Of a DNA stretch of 64,000 nt, positions 8,122 through 17,530 are shown piece by piece. The position numbers were made by a program, and so were the translations under genes. A model generated the notes under the pieces. That model had not been told where the DNA came from, ran no database searches, and saw only the letters and a program-made list of their open reading frames with translations. Source of the stretch: Sphingomonas sp. IBVSS2 (GTDB taxonomy: Bacteria; Pseudomonadota; Alphaproteobacteria; Sphingomonadales; Sphingomonadaceae); assembly GCF_002127225.1 (NCBI RefSeq), contig NZ_NFUR01000001.1, positions 1,158,375-1,222,374 on the forward strand. Direction: 5' to 3'. Each line of letters starts with the position of its first letter. Position 1 is the first letter of the stretch.

Positions 8122-11100
8122 ATGATCGCCCGCATCGTCAACTGGGCGGTCGACAAGCGCTGGCTTGTCCTCCTGCTCACCGCCATCGCCGCCGTGATCG
8201 GCGCCGCCGCCCTGTACCGCCTTCCGATTGACGCGGTGCCGGACATCACCAACAACCAGGTCCAGATCAACGTCCGCGCGCCCGCGCTCTCGACCGAACT
8301 GGTCGAGAAGCAGGTCGCCTTTCCGATCGAGACCGCGCTCGCCGGCATTCCCGGCCTCGAATATACCCGCTCGCTCAGCCGCAACGGCTTCGCCCAGGTG
8401 ACGGCGGTGTTCACCGACGCCACCGACATCTATTTCGCCCGGGCCCAGGTGAACGAGCGGCTGGCCGGGGTGCGCGAGGGCCTTCCCGACGGCGCCGATC
8501 CCGAGCTGGGGCCGATCGCCACCGGCCTGGGCGAAGTCTATATGTGGACGGTCCGGCTCGACCACCGGGCGGACGACAAGCACCAGCCCGGCGAGCCCGG
8601 GATGCAGCCCGACGGCAGCTACATCACCCCCGAAGGCGAGCGGCTGGCGAGCGAGACGGACAAGGCGACCTATCTGCGCACCGCGCAGGACTGGATCGTC
8701 ACGCCGCTCCTCAAGAACGTGCCGGGCTTGGCGGGCATTGATTCGATCGGCGGCTATGCCCGGCAGATCCTCGTCATTCCCGACGTGGCGAAGCTGGCGA
8801 CGCTCGGCCTGACGCTCACCGATCTGGCCACGGCGATCGAGCGCAACAACACCAGCAGCGGTGGCGGCTTCGTCGATCGCAACGGCGAGGGGCTGGCGGT
8901 GCGCGCCGATGCGCTGGTCCGGGGGCCGGCCGAGCTGTCGCGCATCGTCGTCGCCACCCGCGCGGGCGTGCCGATCACGCTCGATCAGGTCGCGACGGTG
9001 CGGACCGGCCAGGCGGTGCGCATGGGATCGGCGTCGGAGAACGGCACCGAGGTGGTGGTCGGTACCGCGATCATGCGGATCGGCGAGAACAGCCGCACGG
9101 TGGCCACCGCGGTGGCGGATCGGCTCAAGTCGATCAACGCCTCGCTGCCGCCCGACGTGGTGGTCCAGCCGGTGCTCGATCGCACCGCGCTGGTCAATTC
9201 GACGATCCGCACGGTGGCGCGCAACCTGAGCGAGGGGGCGCTGCTCGTCATCGTCGTGCTGTTCCTGCTGCTCGGCAATTTCCGCGCGGCGCTGATCGCG
9301 GCGGCGGTGATCCCGGTCACGATGCTGCTCACCGGCTTCGGCATGCTGCGCCTGGGCGTGTCGGCCAATCTGATGAGCCTGGGCGCGCTCGATTTCGGCC
9401 TGATCGTCGACGGGGCGGTGATCATCGTCGAGAACGCGCTGCGCCGTCTCGCCGAGCGCCAGCACGAAGCGGGCCGGCCGCTAGAGCGGGCCGAGCGGCT
9501 GGAGACGGTCTCCGCCGCCGCGCGCGAGATGATCCGGCCCTCCGTCTATGGCCAGGCGATCATCATGCTCGTCTATGTGCCGCTGCTCACGCTGAGCGGC
9601 GTCGAGGGCAAGACCTTCGTGCCGATGGCGGTGACGGTGATCCTCGCGCTCGCCTGCGCCTTTGTCCTGTCGCTCACCTTCGTGCCCGCGGCGATCGCGA
9701 TCTGGCTGTCGAAGCGGGTCGAGGAGAAGGAAGGGCGCATCGTCGGCTGGCTCCGCCGGCGCTACGAGCCGGGCCTGGACCGCGCGATGCGCCGGCCGAC
9801 CGTCACGATCGGCGCGGCGATGGCGAGCCTGGGCGCGGCGGCGCTCGCCTTTCTGGCGCTGGGCCAGGTGTTCCTGCCACAGCTCGACGAGGGAGACCTG
9901 CTGATCCAGGCGCTGCGCATCCCCGCCACTTCCGTCCAGCAGAGCCAGGCGATGCAGGTGCCGCTCGAGCGGCTGATGGCGAAGCAGCCCGAAGTGAAGT
10001 TCGTCTTCTCCAAGACCGGCACGGCCGAGCTCGCCTCGGATCCGATGCCGCCCAACGCCACCGACATGTTCGTGATCCTGAAGCCGCGTGCCGAATGGCC
10101 CGATCCGGGGCTGCGCAAGGAGGCGCTGGTCGAACGGATCGAGGGGCAGCTCGCGAAGCTGCCGGGCAACGCGTACGAGATCACCCAGCCGATCCAGATG
10201 CGCTTCAACGAACTGATCGCGGGCGTGCGCGGCGACATTGCGGTGAAGGTGTTCGGAGACGACTTCGCCGCGATGAACGCCACGGCCGAACGCATCGCCG
10301 GCATCCTGCGCCGCACGCCCGGCGCGGCGGACGTGAAGGTCGAGCAGACCAGCGGCCTGCCGATGCTCGACATCCGGGTGAACCGCGACGCGATGGCCCG
10401 GCTGGGCGTCACCGCGCAGGACGTGCAGGACCTGGTCGCCGCCACGCTGGGCGGGCGCGAGGCCGGCAGGATCTTCGAGGGGGACCGCCGCTTCCCGGTG
10501 GTGCTGCGGCTCTCGGAGGCGCAGCGCGCCGATTTCGACGCGCTGGCGCGGCTGCAGCTGCCCGTTACGGGCGGTGCCTTCGTGCCGCTCGCCAGCGTCG
10601 CGGAGATCCGCGTCGTCGACGGTCCCAACCAGATCAGCCGGGAGAATGGCAAGCGGCGCGTCGTCGTCCAGGCGAACGTGCGCGGGCGCGATGTCGGCGG
10701 CGTCGTCGCCGATGCGCGCGCCGCGATCGAGCGCGAGGTGCGGCTGCCGGCCGGCAGCTATCTCTTGTGGGGCGGCCAGTTCGAGAATCTCGCTTCGGCG
10801 CGCGATCGGCTGGCATTGGTGATCCCTGCCTGTTTCGCGCTGATCCTGTTGCTGCTCTATGGCGCGCTCGGTTCGGCGCGCGATGCGGCCATCGTCTTCA
10901 CCGGCGTGCCGCTCGCGCTGGTGGGCGGCGTGCTCGCGTTGTTCCTGCGGGGCATGGACTTCTCGATCTCGGCGGCGGTCGGCTTCATCGCCCTGTCGGG
11001 CATCGCGGTGCTCAACGGGCTGGTGATGGTCTCCTCGATCCAGGACCTGGTCCGCGCGGGCGTGGCGCGGGCGGAAGCCGCCAGGGCGGGGGCGATGCAG

Positions 11101-11304
11101 CGCCTGCGACCGGTGGTGATGACCGCGCTGGTCGCAAGCCTCGGCTTCGTGCCCATGGCGCTCGGGCACGGCGCGGGCGCGGAGGTGCAGAAGCCGCTGG
11201 CGACGGTCGTGATCGGCGGCCTGATCTCGGCGACCCTGCTCACCTTGTTCGTGTTGCCGGCGCTCTATGCCCGGTTCGGGCAGCCGTCGCGCGACGCGGG
11301 GTGA
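8122..11304 (+). CDS. CzcA/CnrA-type heavy-metal efflux RND pump
   Basis: Proton-driven inner membrane metal exporter of 1060 residues, the usual size. Transmembrane helix 4 carries DFGLIVDGAVIIVEN, with D424, D430 and E437 matching the D-D-E signature of Zn/Co/Cd/Ni (CzcA/CnrA) pumps. Cu/Ag pumps of the CusA type differ there, so divalent metals are the likelier substrate. Two large periplasmic loops and twelve predicted helices fit the family. No CzcC-type outer membrane gene is in this operon; the NodT protein at 2402 is the nearest candidate. An imperfect hairpin follows the stop. Confidence 0.93.
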   Translation: MIARIVNWAVDKRWLVLLLTAIAAVIGAAALYRLPIDAVPDITNNQVQINVRAPALSTELVEKQVAFPIETALAGIPGLEYTRSLSRNGFAQVTAVFTDATDIYFARAQVNERLAGVREGLPDGADPELGPIATGLGEVYMWTVRLDHRADDKHQPGEPGMQPDGSYITPEGERLASETDKATYLRTAQDWIVTPLLKNVPGLAGIDSIGGYARQILVIPDVAKLATLGLTLTDLATAIERNNTSSGGGFVDRNGEGLAVRADALVRGPAELSRIVVATRAGVPITLDQVATVRTGQAVRMGSASENGTEVVVGTAIMRIGENSRTVATAVADRLKSINASLPPDVVVQPVLDRTALVNSTIRTVARNLSEGALLVIVVLFLLLGNFRAALIAAAVIPVTMLLTGFGMLRLGVSANLMSLGALDFGLIVDGAVIIVENALRRLAERQHEAGRPLERAERLETVSAAAREMIRPSVYGQAIIMLVYVPLLTLSGVEGKTFVPMAVTVILALACAFVLSLTFVPAAIAIWLSKRVEEKEGRIVGWLRRRYEPGLDRAMRRPTVTIGAAMASLGAAALAFLALGQVFLPQLDEGDLLIQALRIPATSVQQSQAMQVPLERLMAKQPEVKFVFSKTGTAELASDPMPPNATDMFVILKPRAEWPDPGLRKEALVERIEGQLAKLPGNAYEITQPIQMRFNELIAGVRGDIAVKVFGDDFAAMNATAERIAGILRRTPGAADVKVEQTSGLPMLDIRVNRDAMARLGVTAQDVQDLVAATLGGREAGRIFEGDRRFPVVLRLSEAQRADFDALARLQLPVTGGAFVPLASVAEIRVVDGPNQISRENGKRRVVVQANVRGRDVGGVVADARAAIEREVRLPAGSYLLWGGQFENLASARDRLALVIPACFALILLLLYGALGSARDAAIVFTGVPLALVGGVLALFLRGMDFSISAAVGFIALSGIAVLNGLVMVSSIQDLVRAGVARAEAARAGAMQRLRPVVMTALVASLGFVPMALGHGAGAEVQKPLATVVIGGLISATLLTLFVLPALYARFGQPSRDAG

Positions 11305-11312
11305 GGCGGATG

Positions 11313-11340
11313 GCGCGGGGCCGCGCTGGCGGCTCCGCGC
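11313..11340 (+). terminator. Hairpin after the metal efflux operon
   Basis: A 12-base stem (11 of 12 pairs; 11313-11324 with 11329-11340) encloses a 4-base loop, nine bases after the RND stop codon. No T-run follows, so it is a terminator-like structure rather than a clear intrinsic terminator. Confidence 0.4.
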
Positions 11341-11467
11341 GCATCGGCGTTGTCGCCAATCTGAAATGATCGGGCCGTAGGGGCGGCGGCAGGGTGCGGT
11401 GTCGGGCTTGCCGCCACCCCTGATACGAAAGACCCCGCCGATCACGAGCATTGCCACAGAGAGACGG

Positions 11468-12913
11468 ATGCTCGCCTATTCGTCCGGCAATTTCGGCAAG
11501 GCCCTGGTGTTCGGCGGCGCGGATCTGACGATCCTGTTCCTGCTTACCGACGTGCTGGGCCTGAACGGTGCCCAGGCAGCGGGGCTGATGCTGTTCGCGG
11601 TGCTGGGCGATCTGGTGTTCGATCTGCTCGCAGCCCGGCTCGTCCTCCATTGGCGGGCGGTGGGGCGGGGCTATCGCTGGACCCTTGCCTTGGCCGCGCT
11701 CCCTTGCGGGGCAGCCTTCGGGCTGATCTACGCGATGCCGGCGCTGGGCCTGCATCGCACCTGGATGCTTGCGGTGGCGATCCTGGTTTTCCGCGGCGCC
11801 TATGCGGTGGTTGACGTGCCGCACAATGCGCTGATGGCGCAGGTCAGCCGTGACAGCCGGGCGCGCGGGCGCGTCTCGGGCTACCGGCTCTTCTTCAGCA
11901 CGGCCAGCGCGCTGGCCATCGCCACAATGCTCACACCGCTGGTCCAGCAAGCGGGACGGACTCGGCATTTTGATGCGCTGGCGTTCACCGGGATCGGTGC
12001 GGGCCTGGCCTTTGCGCTGACCATGCTCCTGTGCGCCTGGGCTTCGGGCGGGCGCGGCGAGAGCGGCACGGCATCCGCGCTGCGCGGCGATCGCATCGCC
12101 GTTCCGCTGCGCGACCCGATGGTGTTGGCAATGGGCGCGCTGGCCCTGCTCACCGGCTTCGCCATGCCGTGCTTCGGCCGGATGCTGATGTATCTGGGAA
12201 CCTATGTCGTCGATCGACCGCGTGCGGTCCCCTTGCTGCTTGCCGCGCTGACGGCGGGGCAATTCGGCGGCGTGCTCGCCTGGACTGCGCTCACCCACCG
12301 ATTCAGCAAGAGCCGCCTGCTCGGTGCGGGACATGCGGTGAGCGCGTTGGGCCTTCTCTTCTTCGCCCTGTGCATGGCATGGCCGGCGGGGCAGGTGGCC
12401 GGCGCGGCACTGATCGGCTTCGGCTTTGCGAGCGTGTTCATGCTGCCCTGGGGCCTGCTTGCCGACGCGGTCGACGTCGTCGAATGGCGGCACGGCCGGC
12501 GGCTCGAGACGGGGCTGTTCGCCTTTTACCTGGTCCTGGTGAAGGCCAGCGGCGCCGGGGCGACCGCCACGATCGGCTGGGTGCTGAGCATGCTCGGCTA
12601 CGTCCCCGGCGCAGTCCAGCCGGCCGGGGTGCGTCTCGGCATGCTCGGCCTCGGCCTGGGCGTACCGCTCGCCGGCGCGCTGCTGGCGATGCTGCTGCTC
12701 AGGCGCTTCACGCTCGACCATGGCCGCCATGCGCGACTGCTGCGCGCGCTGGGACGGCGTCAGGCCGGGGCGGAGCCCGTCTCCGGATCGAACCGGGGGT
12801 TGGAGAAATCGAGTGGCGAGGGCGCCACCTTGGCAGGCGGCGCCGCGCTTTCCGCCCAGGCACGGCAGAACATGTCGCGCAGCATCGCCGCGCCCGCGGC
12901 GGTGCGCTCGTAG
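11468..12913 (+). CDS. GPH-type MFS sugar transporter with unusual C-terminal extension
   Basis: Twelve-helix inner membrane transporter of the glycoside-pentoside-hexuronide:cation symporter type. The opening LAYSSGNFGKAL and DVPHNALMAQVSRDSRARGRVSGYR are characteristic of that family. From ATG 11468 it has 481 residues; an in-frame GTG at 11399 gives a longer form, but GAGAG lies just before 11468. The last 50 or so residues after the final helix are hydrophilic and are encoded opposite the 3' end of the convergent hydrolase gene, a 154-base overlap. The extension may come from loss of an earlier stop. The substrate is unknown. Confidence 0.8.
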   Translation: MLAYSSGNFGKALVFGGADLTILFLLTDVLGLNGAQAAGLMLFAVLGDLVFDLLAARLVLHWRAVGRGYRWTLALAALPCGAAFGLIYAMPALGLHRTWMLAVAILVFRGAYAVVDVPHNALMAQVSRDSRARGRVSGYRLFFSTASALAIATMLTPLVQQAGRTRHFDALAFTGIGAGLAFALTMLLCAWASGGRGESGTASALRGDRIAVPLRDPMVLAMGALALLTGFAMPCFGRMLMYLGTYVVDRPRAVPLLLAALTAGQFGGVLAWTALTHRFSKSRLLGAGHAVSALGLLFFALCMAWPAGQVAGAALIGFGFASVFMLPWGLLADAVDVVEWRHGRRLETGLFAFYLVLVKASGAGATATIGWVLSMLGYVPGAVQPAGVRLGMLGLGLGVPLAGALLAMLLLRRFTLDHGRHARLLRALGRRQAGAEPVSGSNRGLEKSSGEGATLAGGAALSAQARQNMSRSIAAPAAVRS

Positions 12914-13737
12914 ATCAGGGCGCGGACGTCCTTGTCGGCCATATTGCCGAAGCCGTCGCGTTTCTCGAGCCTGTAGACCGTCTCCATCCGATCGCCGGAC
13001 CGGTCGAGAAAGGCGAGCACCGCGTCGAACATGTCGCCGTGGAGATGCGTCGGCGCGCCGATCCGGGGCACGATGTCCGCGGCGGTGAGCCCGATGCCGT
13101 CGACGAAGCGGCTCTCGAACCGCCCATGGATGCTGCGGTCGCGGGTATAGCCGTTCGGATTGGGGCCCAGCCAGCCGTCCGAGTTCACCGAGTTGTGCAG
13201 CGGCTGCGAGCCGTCGCCGACATAGTGGCCGAGCCGGATCGCCTGGAACGCGCAGTGCTGCTCGGGAACCGATGCGTCGCCACCGCTCGCCTGCGCCGCG
13301 CGGATCGCGCGCATGCAGACGATCAGCCGCTCATAGGCTTCCATCGCCGCATAGGGCAGCGTGCCGGTCCAGCGGACATTGGTACGTGCGGCGGTGGCGG
13401 GATCGCTCTGCTTGATCCTCTCGTAGCGCTTGTAGAGCGCGAGGATGAAGGCGTAGCGCGATCGCGGGACGGGCTTCAGAAAGGCGAACTGCTCGCGAAA
13501 CCAGCCATGGTTCGGGTCTTCCTCGATCTTCGAGAAGCCCTCCGCGTCCCCGCGCCAGCCGTCCGGCAGTGCGGCGGAGGCCGAGATATAGTCGATATGG
13601 CGGCGCAGAAAGACCGGGCCGCCATCGGGTATCGTCTGGATCGCCGCGCGGTCGATCACCGCATGCGCCGTGCCGCCCCAGGCATGGGCGACGGCGGGGC
13701 ACAGCAAGAGGGCGGCAGCCAGGGCAAGGCGGCGCAT
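12760..13737 (-). CDS. Secreted Zn-dependent hydrolase, S1/P1 nuclease-phospholipase C fold
   Basis: Predicted periplasmic or secreted phosphoesterase of 325 residues. The signal peptide ends AVAHA, so cleavage would expose Trp20; in S1/P1 nucleases and Zn-phospholipase C the mature N-terminal Trp is a zinc ligand. Further ligand-like motifs are WGGTAHA, LGHYVGDGSQPLH and IHGRFE (HxxxE), the latter closer to phospholipase C than to fungal P1. It starts 11 bases after the DUF218 gene and is third in an operon led by a TonB receptor, consistent with digestion of nucleic acid or phospholipid. Its 3' end overlaps the convergent transporter gene. Confidence 0.8.
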   Translation of the reverse strand: MRRLALAAALLLCPAVAHAWGGTAHAVIDRAAIQTIPDGGPVFLRRHIDYISASAALPDGWRGDAEGFSKIEEDPNHGWFREQFAFLKPVPRSRYAFILALYKRYERIKQSDPATAARTNVRWTGTLPYAAMEAYERLIVCMRAIRAAQASGGDASVPEQHCAFQAIRLGHYVGDGSQPLHNSVNSDGWLGPNPNGYTRDRSIHGRFESRFVDGIGLTAADIVPRIGAPTHLHGDMFDAVLAFLDRSGDRMETVYRLEKRDGFGNMADKDVRALIYERTAAGAAMLRDMFCRAWAESAAPPAKVAPSPLDFSNPRFDPETGSAPA

Positions 13738-13748
13738 GACGGCTCCTT

Positions 13749-14906
13749 TCAGGGATCGAGGGGATCGCGCGGATCGATGCGTTCGGACGTCCGCGACGGG
13801 CGGAACACCAGCTCGTTCGGCGACACCCGGCGAACGACCGCGCCGGGCTGGTAGCCGAGCTCGGCGGCGTTGCGCTCGGCGAACCTGGCGCTTTCGATAT
13901 AGGCGCTCTGCAGGGGATTGCAGACGATCACGGTCTCCGCCTCCAGCGGCGCGCCCATCCGCGCGAGCAGCCGGCCGGCGTTGCGCAGGTTGGTGGTGGT
14001 GTGGCGGGCATAGGGCTCGATGAGGATCGCTTCGGCGGGGACGCCGTAGCGCTCGATCAGCGCCTTGCGCATCTCGACGGCCTCGGTGAAAGGCGTTGCG
14101 CGCGGGTGCGCCCGCCCGCCCGTGACCAGGATGAAGGCGATGTCGCCCTGCGCGAACCGGCGCGCGGCGATGCGCAGATGATATTTGCCGAACGGGCTGA
14201 GCGGTTCGCCCTCGATCTCGGGTCCGACGCCCGTGACGATCATCGCGCTGTAGCGATAGCGGCGCCAGTCGAGCCCCTTCGCCCGTGCCATCGCCGCGGC
14301 GTTGGCGCCGCCGCTCAGCGGTTCATGGCCGATCGCATCGGTGCGCTCGCTCACGTCGAGCAGCGCGAGCGCATAGTCGATGCTGGGATCGAGCCGCTGT
14401 GCCGATCCGGCGCGGGGCGTCTCGGCGATCCAGTCGGCGGCCTGGAGGCGTGCCCGGTGATCCTGCGGAGAGACGGTGCCGGGGCCATCGATCACGGTGG
14501 CGGGGATCGCCCCCAGCGCATAGGTCCGCACGATCATGTTGATGCCCGCGATCTCGCGATCCACCTGGGCGGCGGGGCCATCGTCCGCGGCGGGAAGGCC
14601 CGGCGCCTGGGCAACGGCGCGCCGCACCGCATCCGCTTCGCGATCGCTCCAGAGCAGCGCCTGCGCGCGACAGGCGAGATCGGTGCCACATGCGGCGCGG
14701 CGCTCCTGCCGCACCCGCAGCATGTTTTCCATGCCGGGCGCCCTGGCGATCCGCTCGATCGCCGCCGGATCGTGCCCGGCCGCATCGAGCAACGGGAAGA
14801 GCCGCGCGGACAGTGCCGCCATCACCCGGTCGTCCACCGCCCCGGCCGAAGCCGGGGCGGCGAGCACCGTCACCGCGAGCGCGGCGGCGGAGAATATGGC
14901 GCGCAT
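13749..14906 (-). CDS. Secreted YdcF/SanA-like DUF218 protein
   Basis: The 385-residue product has an N-terminal signal (SAAALAVTVLAAPASAGA), about 200 residues of unassigned helical sequence, and a C-terminal DUF218 domain recognised by SAMIVTGVGPEIEGEP, FILVTGGRAHP and EPYARHTTTNLRNAGRLL. YdcF-type domains are Rossmann-like and some bind nucleotides; the activity here is unknown. ATG 14906 shares its A with the TonB receptor stop (TGATG), so translation is probably coupled. In-frame codons upstream lie inside the receptor gene and are not part of it. Confidence 0.8.
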   Translation of the reverse strand: MRAIFSAAALAVTVLAAPASAGAVDDRVMAALSARLFPLLDAAGHDPAAIERIARAPGMENMLRVRQERRAACGTDLACRAQALLWSDREADAVRRAVAQAPGLPAADDGPAAQVDREIAGINMIVRTYALGAIPATVIDGPGTVSPQDHRARLQAADWIAETPRAGSAQRLDPSIDYALALLDVSERTDAIGHEPLSGGANAAAMARAKGLDWRRYRYSAMIVTGVGPEIEGEPLSPFGKYHLRIAARRFAQGDIAFILVTGGRAHPRATPFTEAVEMRKALIERYGVPAEAILIEPYARHTTTNLRNAGRLLARMGAPLEAETVIVCNPLQSAYIESARFAERNAAELGYQPGAVVRRVSPNELVFRPSRTSERIDPRDPLDP

Positions 14907-17407
14907 CACCAGCTGCGGCTGACGATGAGGCGGAAGTTCCGGCCGAACAACGGACGGCCGTAGATCGCCTGGCTGGAGCCCTGGCCGGCGAACTGGTCGG
15001 TACGCGTGTTGCCCTCGGTCAGGCCGTGCGCGTTGAACAGATTGTCGCCGACCACCTGGAAGCGCCACGCCCCCCAATCGAGCGACGCGCCCGCGCCGGT
15101 CGTCTGGTAGCCCGGCATCGCCGTGCGGTTGAACAGGTCGACATAGCGCCGGCCGACCCACTCGAAGCGCCCGAAGATCGAGAGCTTCTGCTCGCCCAGG
15201 TCGAAGTCGAAGCTCGGCCGCAGATTGCCGAAGAACTTCGCCTCGCGGATGATCTGCTTGCCGTTCACCGCGCTCGGATCGGCGCCCGAATTGTTCTGGA
15301 GATTGGCATATTCCGGCTTCTGCCAGGTCACGGACCCGTCGAGCGAGAACCAGCGGACCGGCACGATCCGGCCATCCACTTCGACGCCCTTGACCGAGGC
15401 CTCGCCGATGAACGGCAGCGTCTGGTCGTTGCGGCCGGTCAGCGGGTTGAACGCCGCGAAAGAGGCGTTGAACGGGTTGAACTTGGTGTAGAAGCCGGTG
15501 GCATAGAGATAGTTCGGGCCGAAGCTCGCCTTCAGGCCGACTTCATACTGGCGCGCCTTGGTCTTGACGATGGTCGCGTTGATGCCGGACACCACACCCA
15601 TCTGCGGCGGCACTTCCAGATTGGAGATGCGGCCATAGGCGCCGAGATGGCCGTCCAGGTCGTAGCTGACGCCGACGGTCCAGTTGGTCGCCTTGGGGCT
15701 GAGGCGCTGGTCGAGCACCTGGCCGGTGAAGGCGCGGGTGGTGTCGTCGGCCAGCGTCGTCGCATCGCCCAGATTGACCTGGGTGGTCGGCAACGCGAAG
15801 CCCCTGTAGCCGTAGCGCTCGGTGCGGATGCCGGCATCGACGCGCAGGCCGCGGGCGATGTCCCAGGTGTCGTTCGCGTAGAAGGCGATCATCTGCGCAT
15901 CGCCTTTGCCCTTGTTGAGGGTGGTGGTGTAGCGCAGCACGCCATTCTGGGTGACCGAGCCCAGCACCGCGCCGGTCGACGAATAGGCGAGCAGGTCGAG
16001 CGTGCGCGGCTGGCTGCGCACTTCGATCAGCATGTCCTGATAGGCCTGGAGCAACGTGTTGCCATAGAACGCGCCGTACAGGCCGACGCGCACGTCATGG
16101 GTGCCGATGCCGGTCTCGAACTTGCGGGTGACGCTCAGGTCGCCCTGCACCGAATAGAAGTCCGATTCCGAGGCGCGATACTGGCCGGACATGACCAGGC
16201 CCGAGGCAGTGGAGGGATCGTAGACCGACGCGCCGTTGGTGCCGGCGAAGGCATAACCGAGCCGGGCCACATTCGGCCCGAAGGCAGTGCGCGCGGCGGC
16301 CAGATAGCCGGCGGCGAAGCTGGTCGCGTCGGCAGGGTTGGTGGTCGAGTAGAACGCGTCGAAGCTCGACTTGCCCTTGGTCCCGCCGACCTTGGCGGAG
16401 ACCTGCCAGCCGCTGAAATCGGCCTCGTAATCGACCGCCGCGTTGAAGAAGCGCATGTGGCGGCCGCTGGAGAGGTCGCGCTGCAGGCTCTGCAGCGTTC
16501 CGGCGCCGTCGCGATACTTGATGTTGACGTTGCGCAGCGACGGCGAGTTCATCGTGCCGGTGAAATAGTCGATATAGGGATTGAGCGAGACCGCCGGGTT
16601 GCGCGGATCGTTGGTCGGGATCGGCAGATAGAAGACGTTGTGGTCGTTCACATATTCAGCCGAGATCTTGACGTAGCCGTTGGTCAGCTGGCGCTTGAGA
16701 TTGGCGCGGATCTGGCCGCCCTTGTCGCTGGGGAAGCCGGCATAGCGATAGCCGTCATGCTGGCGCAGGAAGCCGCCGATCGCGAAATAGGTGTTGTCGC
16801 TGATCGGGCCGGACTGCATCGCGTCGAGCCGGTAGAGGCCGGTATCGCCCAGCGTGATCTGCGCCTTGCCGCGCGCCTGGGGGCCGCCCGACACGGTGAT
16901 GTTGTTGGCGATCGCCGCGGCGCTGCTGGCATAGATCGGTGCCGGGCCGCCGCGCACGATCTCGACACGCTCGGTCATCAGGTCGTAGCGGTTCATGCCT
17001 TCGCCGGAATTGAAGAAGACGCCGTCGATCTCGTGGTAGAGCGGCAGGCCGTCCTGCTGGAAGATCAGATAGCCGCGATCGGTGGGGATGCCGCGCACGC
17101 GGGTGATGTTCTGCACTTCGCCGCCGGTCGCCTCGACCTGGATGCCGGGGACGGTGCCGAGCAGGTCGGCGAAGCTCTTCGGCGCGATCTTCTGGACGTC
17201 CGCCTGGCTGAGCGAGTTGATCGCATAGGAGACGTCGAAGCGGCGCTGCGCGCGCGCCGAGCCGGTGACGATGATGTCCGCGCCCGCATCGTCGGCGGTC
17301 TGCGCCGGGTCTGCGGCTGGCGTGTCGGCGGTCTGCGCAAAGGCCGGCGCGGACAGGATGCTGAACGCGAGCACCGCACAGCCGGCGGCGAGATTGTGCT
17401 TCTTCAT
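14906..17407 (-). CDS. TonB-dependent outer membrane receptor
   Basis: Outer membrane beta-barrel for energised uptake of an unknown ligand, 833 residues. It has a signal peptide (FSILSAPAFAQ), a short TonB-box-like DIIVTGSAR, a plug domain (FADLLGTVPGIQVEATGG, MTERVEIVRGG) and a C-terminal barrel ending in an aromatic residue (RLIVSRSW). GGGGGAA lies about ten bases before the ATG. It leads an operon with a DUF218 protein and a Zn-hydrolase and is divergent from a ROK regulator. That context suggests carbohydrate or phosphate-ester uptake rather than siderophores, but this is inferred. Confidence 0.9.
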   Translation of the reverse strand: MKKHNLAAGCAVLAFSILSAPAFAQTADTPAADPAQTADDAGADIIVTGSARAQRRFDVSYAINSLSQADVQKIAPKSFADLLGTVPGIQVEATGGEVQNITRVRGIPTDRGYLIFQQDGLPLYHEIDGVFFNSGEGMNRYDLMTERVEIVRGGPAPIYASSAAAIANNITVSGGPQARGKAQITLGDTGLYRLDAMQSGPISDNTYFAIGGFLRQHDGYRYAGFPSDKGGQIRANLKRQLTNGYVKISAEYVNDHNVFYLPIPTNDPRNPAVSLNPYIDYFTGTMNSPSLRNVNIKYRDGAGTLQSLQRDLSSGRHMRFFNAAVDYEADFSGWQVSAKVGGTKGKSSFDAFYSTTNPADATSFAAGYLAAARTAFGPNVARLGYAFAGTNGASVYDPSTASGLVMSGQYRASESDFYSVQGDLSVTRKFETGIGTHDVRVGLYGAFYGNTLLQAYQDMLIEVRSQPRTLDLLAYSSTGAVLGSVTQNGVLRYTTTLNKGKGDAQMIAFYANDTWDIARGLRVDAGIRTERYGYRGFALPTTQVNLGDATTLADDTTRAFTGQVLDQRLSPKATNWTVGVSYDLDGHLGAYGRISNLEVPPQMGVVSGINATIVKTKARQYEVGLKASFGPNYLYATGFYTKFNPFNASFAAFNPLTGRNDQTLPFIGEASVKGVEVDGRIVPVRWFSLDGSVTWQKPEYANLQNNSGADPSAVNGKQIIREAKFFGNLRPSFDFDLGEQKLSIFGRFEWVGRRYVDLFNRTAMPGYQTTGAGASLDWGAWRFQVVGDNLFNAHGLTEGNTRTDQFAGQGSSQAIYGRPLFGRNFRLIVSRSW

Positions 17408-17470
17408 CGGATCGTTCCCCCGAGATTCTTGTGAACTCGCGGCGCCGATGCGCGGTGCGGATGACAGATT

Positions 17471-17493
17471 TATTTATTTCTGAGAAAATTAAT
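17471..17493. promoter_or_regulatory. Candidate ROK operator in the divergent promoter
   Basis: An AT-rich patch in GC-rich surroundings holds an 11-base odd palindrome TTTCTGAGAAA (17477-17487) flanked by TTA and TTAA, similar in layout to NagC/Mlc-type sites (TTATTT...AAATAA). It lies between the TonB receptor and the ROK gene. The pattern is seen; binding is inferred. Confidence 0.45.
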
Positions 17494-17530
17494 CGCGGGC
17501 CGTGCGCCGGGCTGCTATTGGCCCCGGGCG

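Noticed and set aside
6559..9465. Long open frame on the minus strand opposite the metal efflux genes
   Set aside because: Its translation is rich in His, Arg and Gln with no domain pattern, as expected for the antisense of GC-rich coding DNA, and the plus-strand genes there are well supported.
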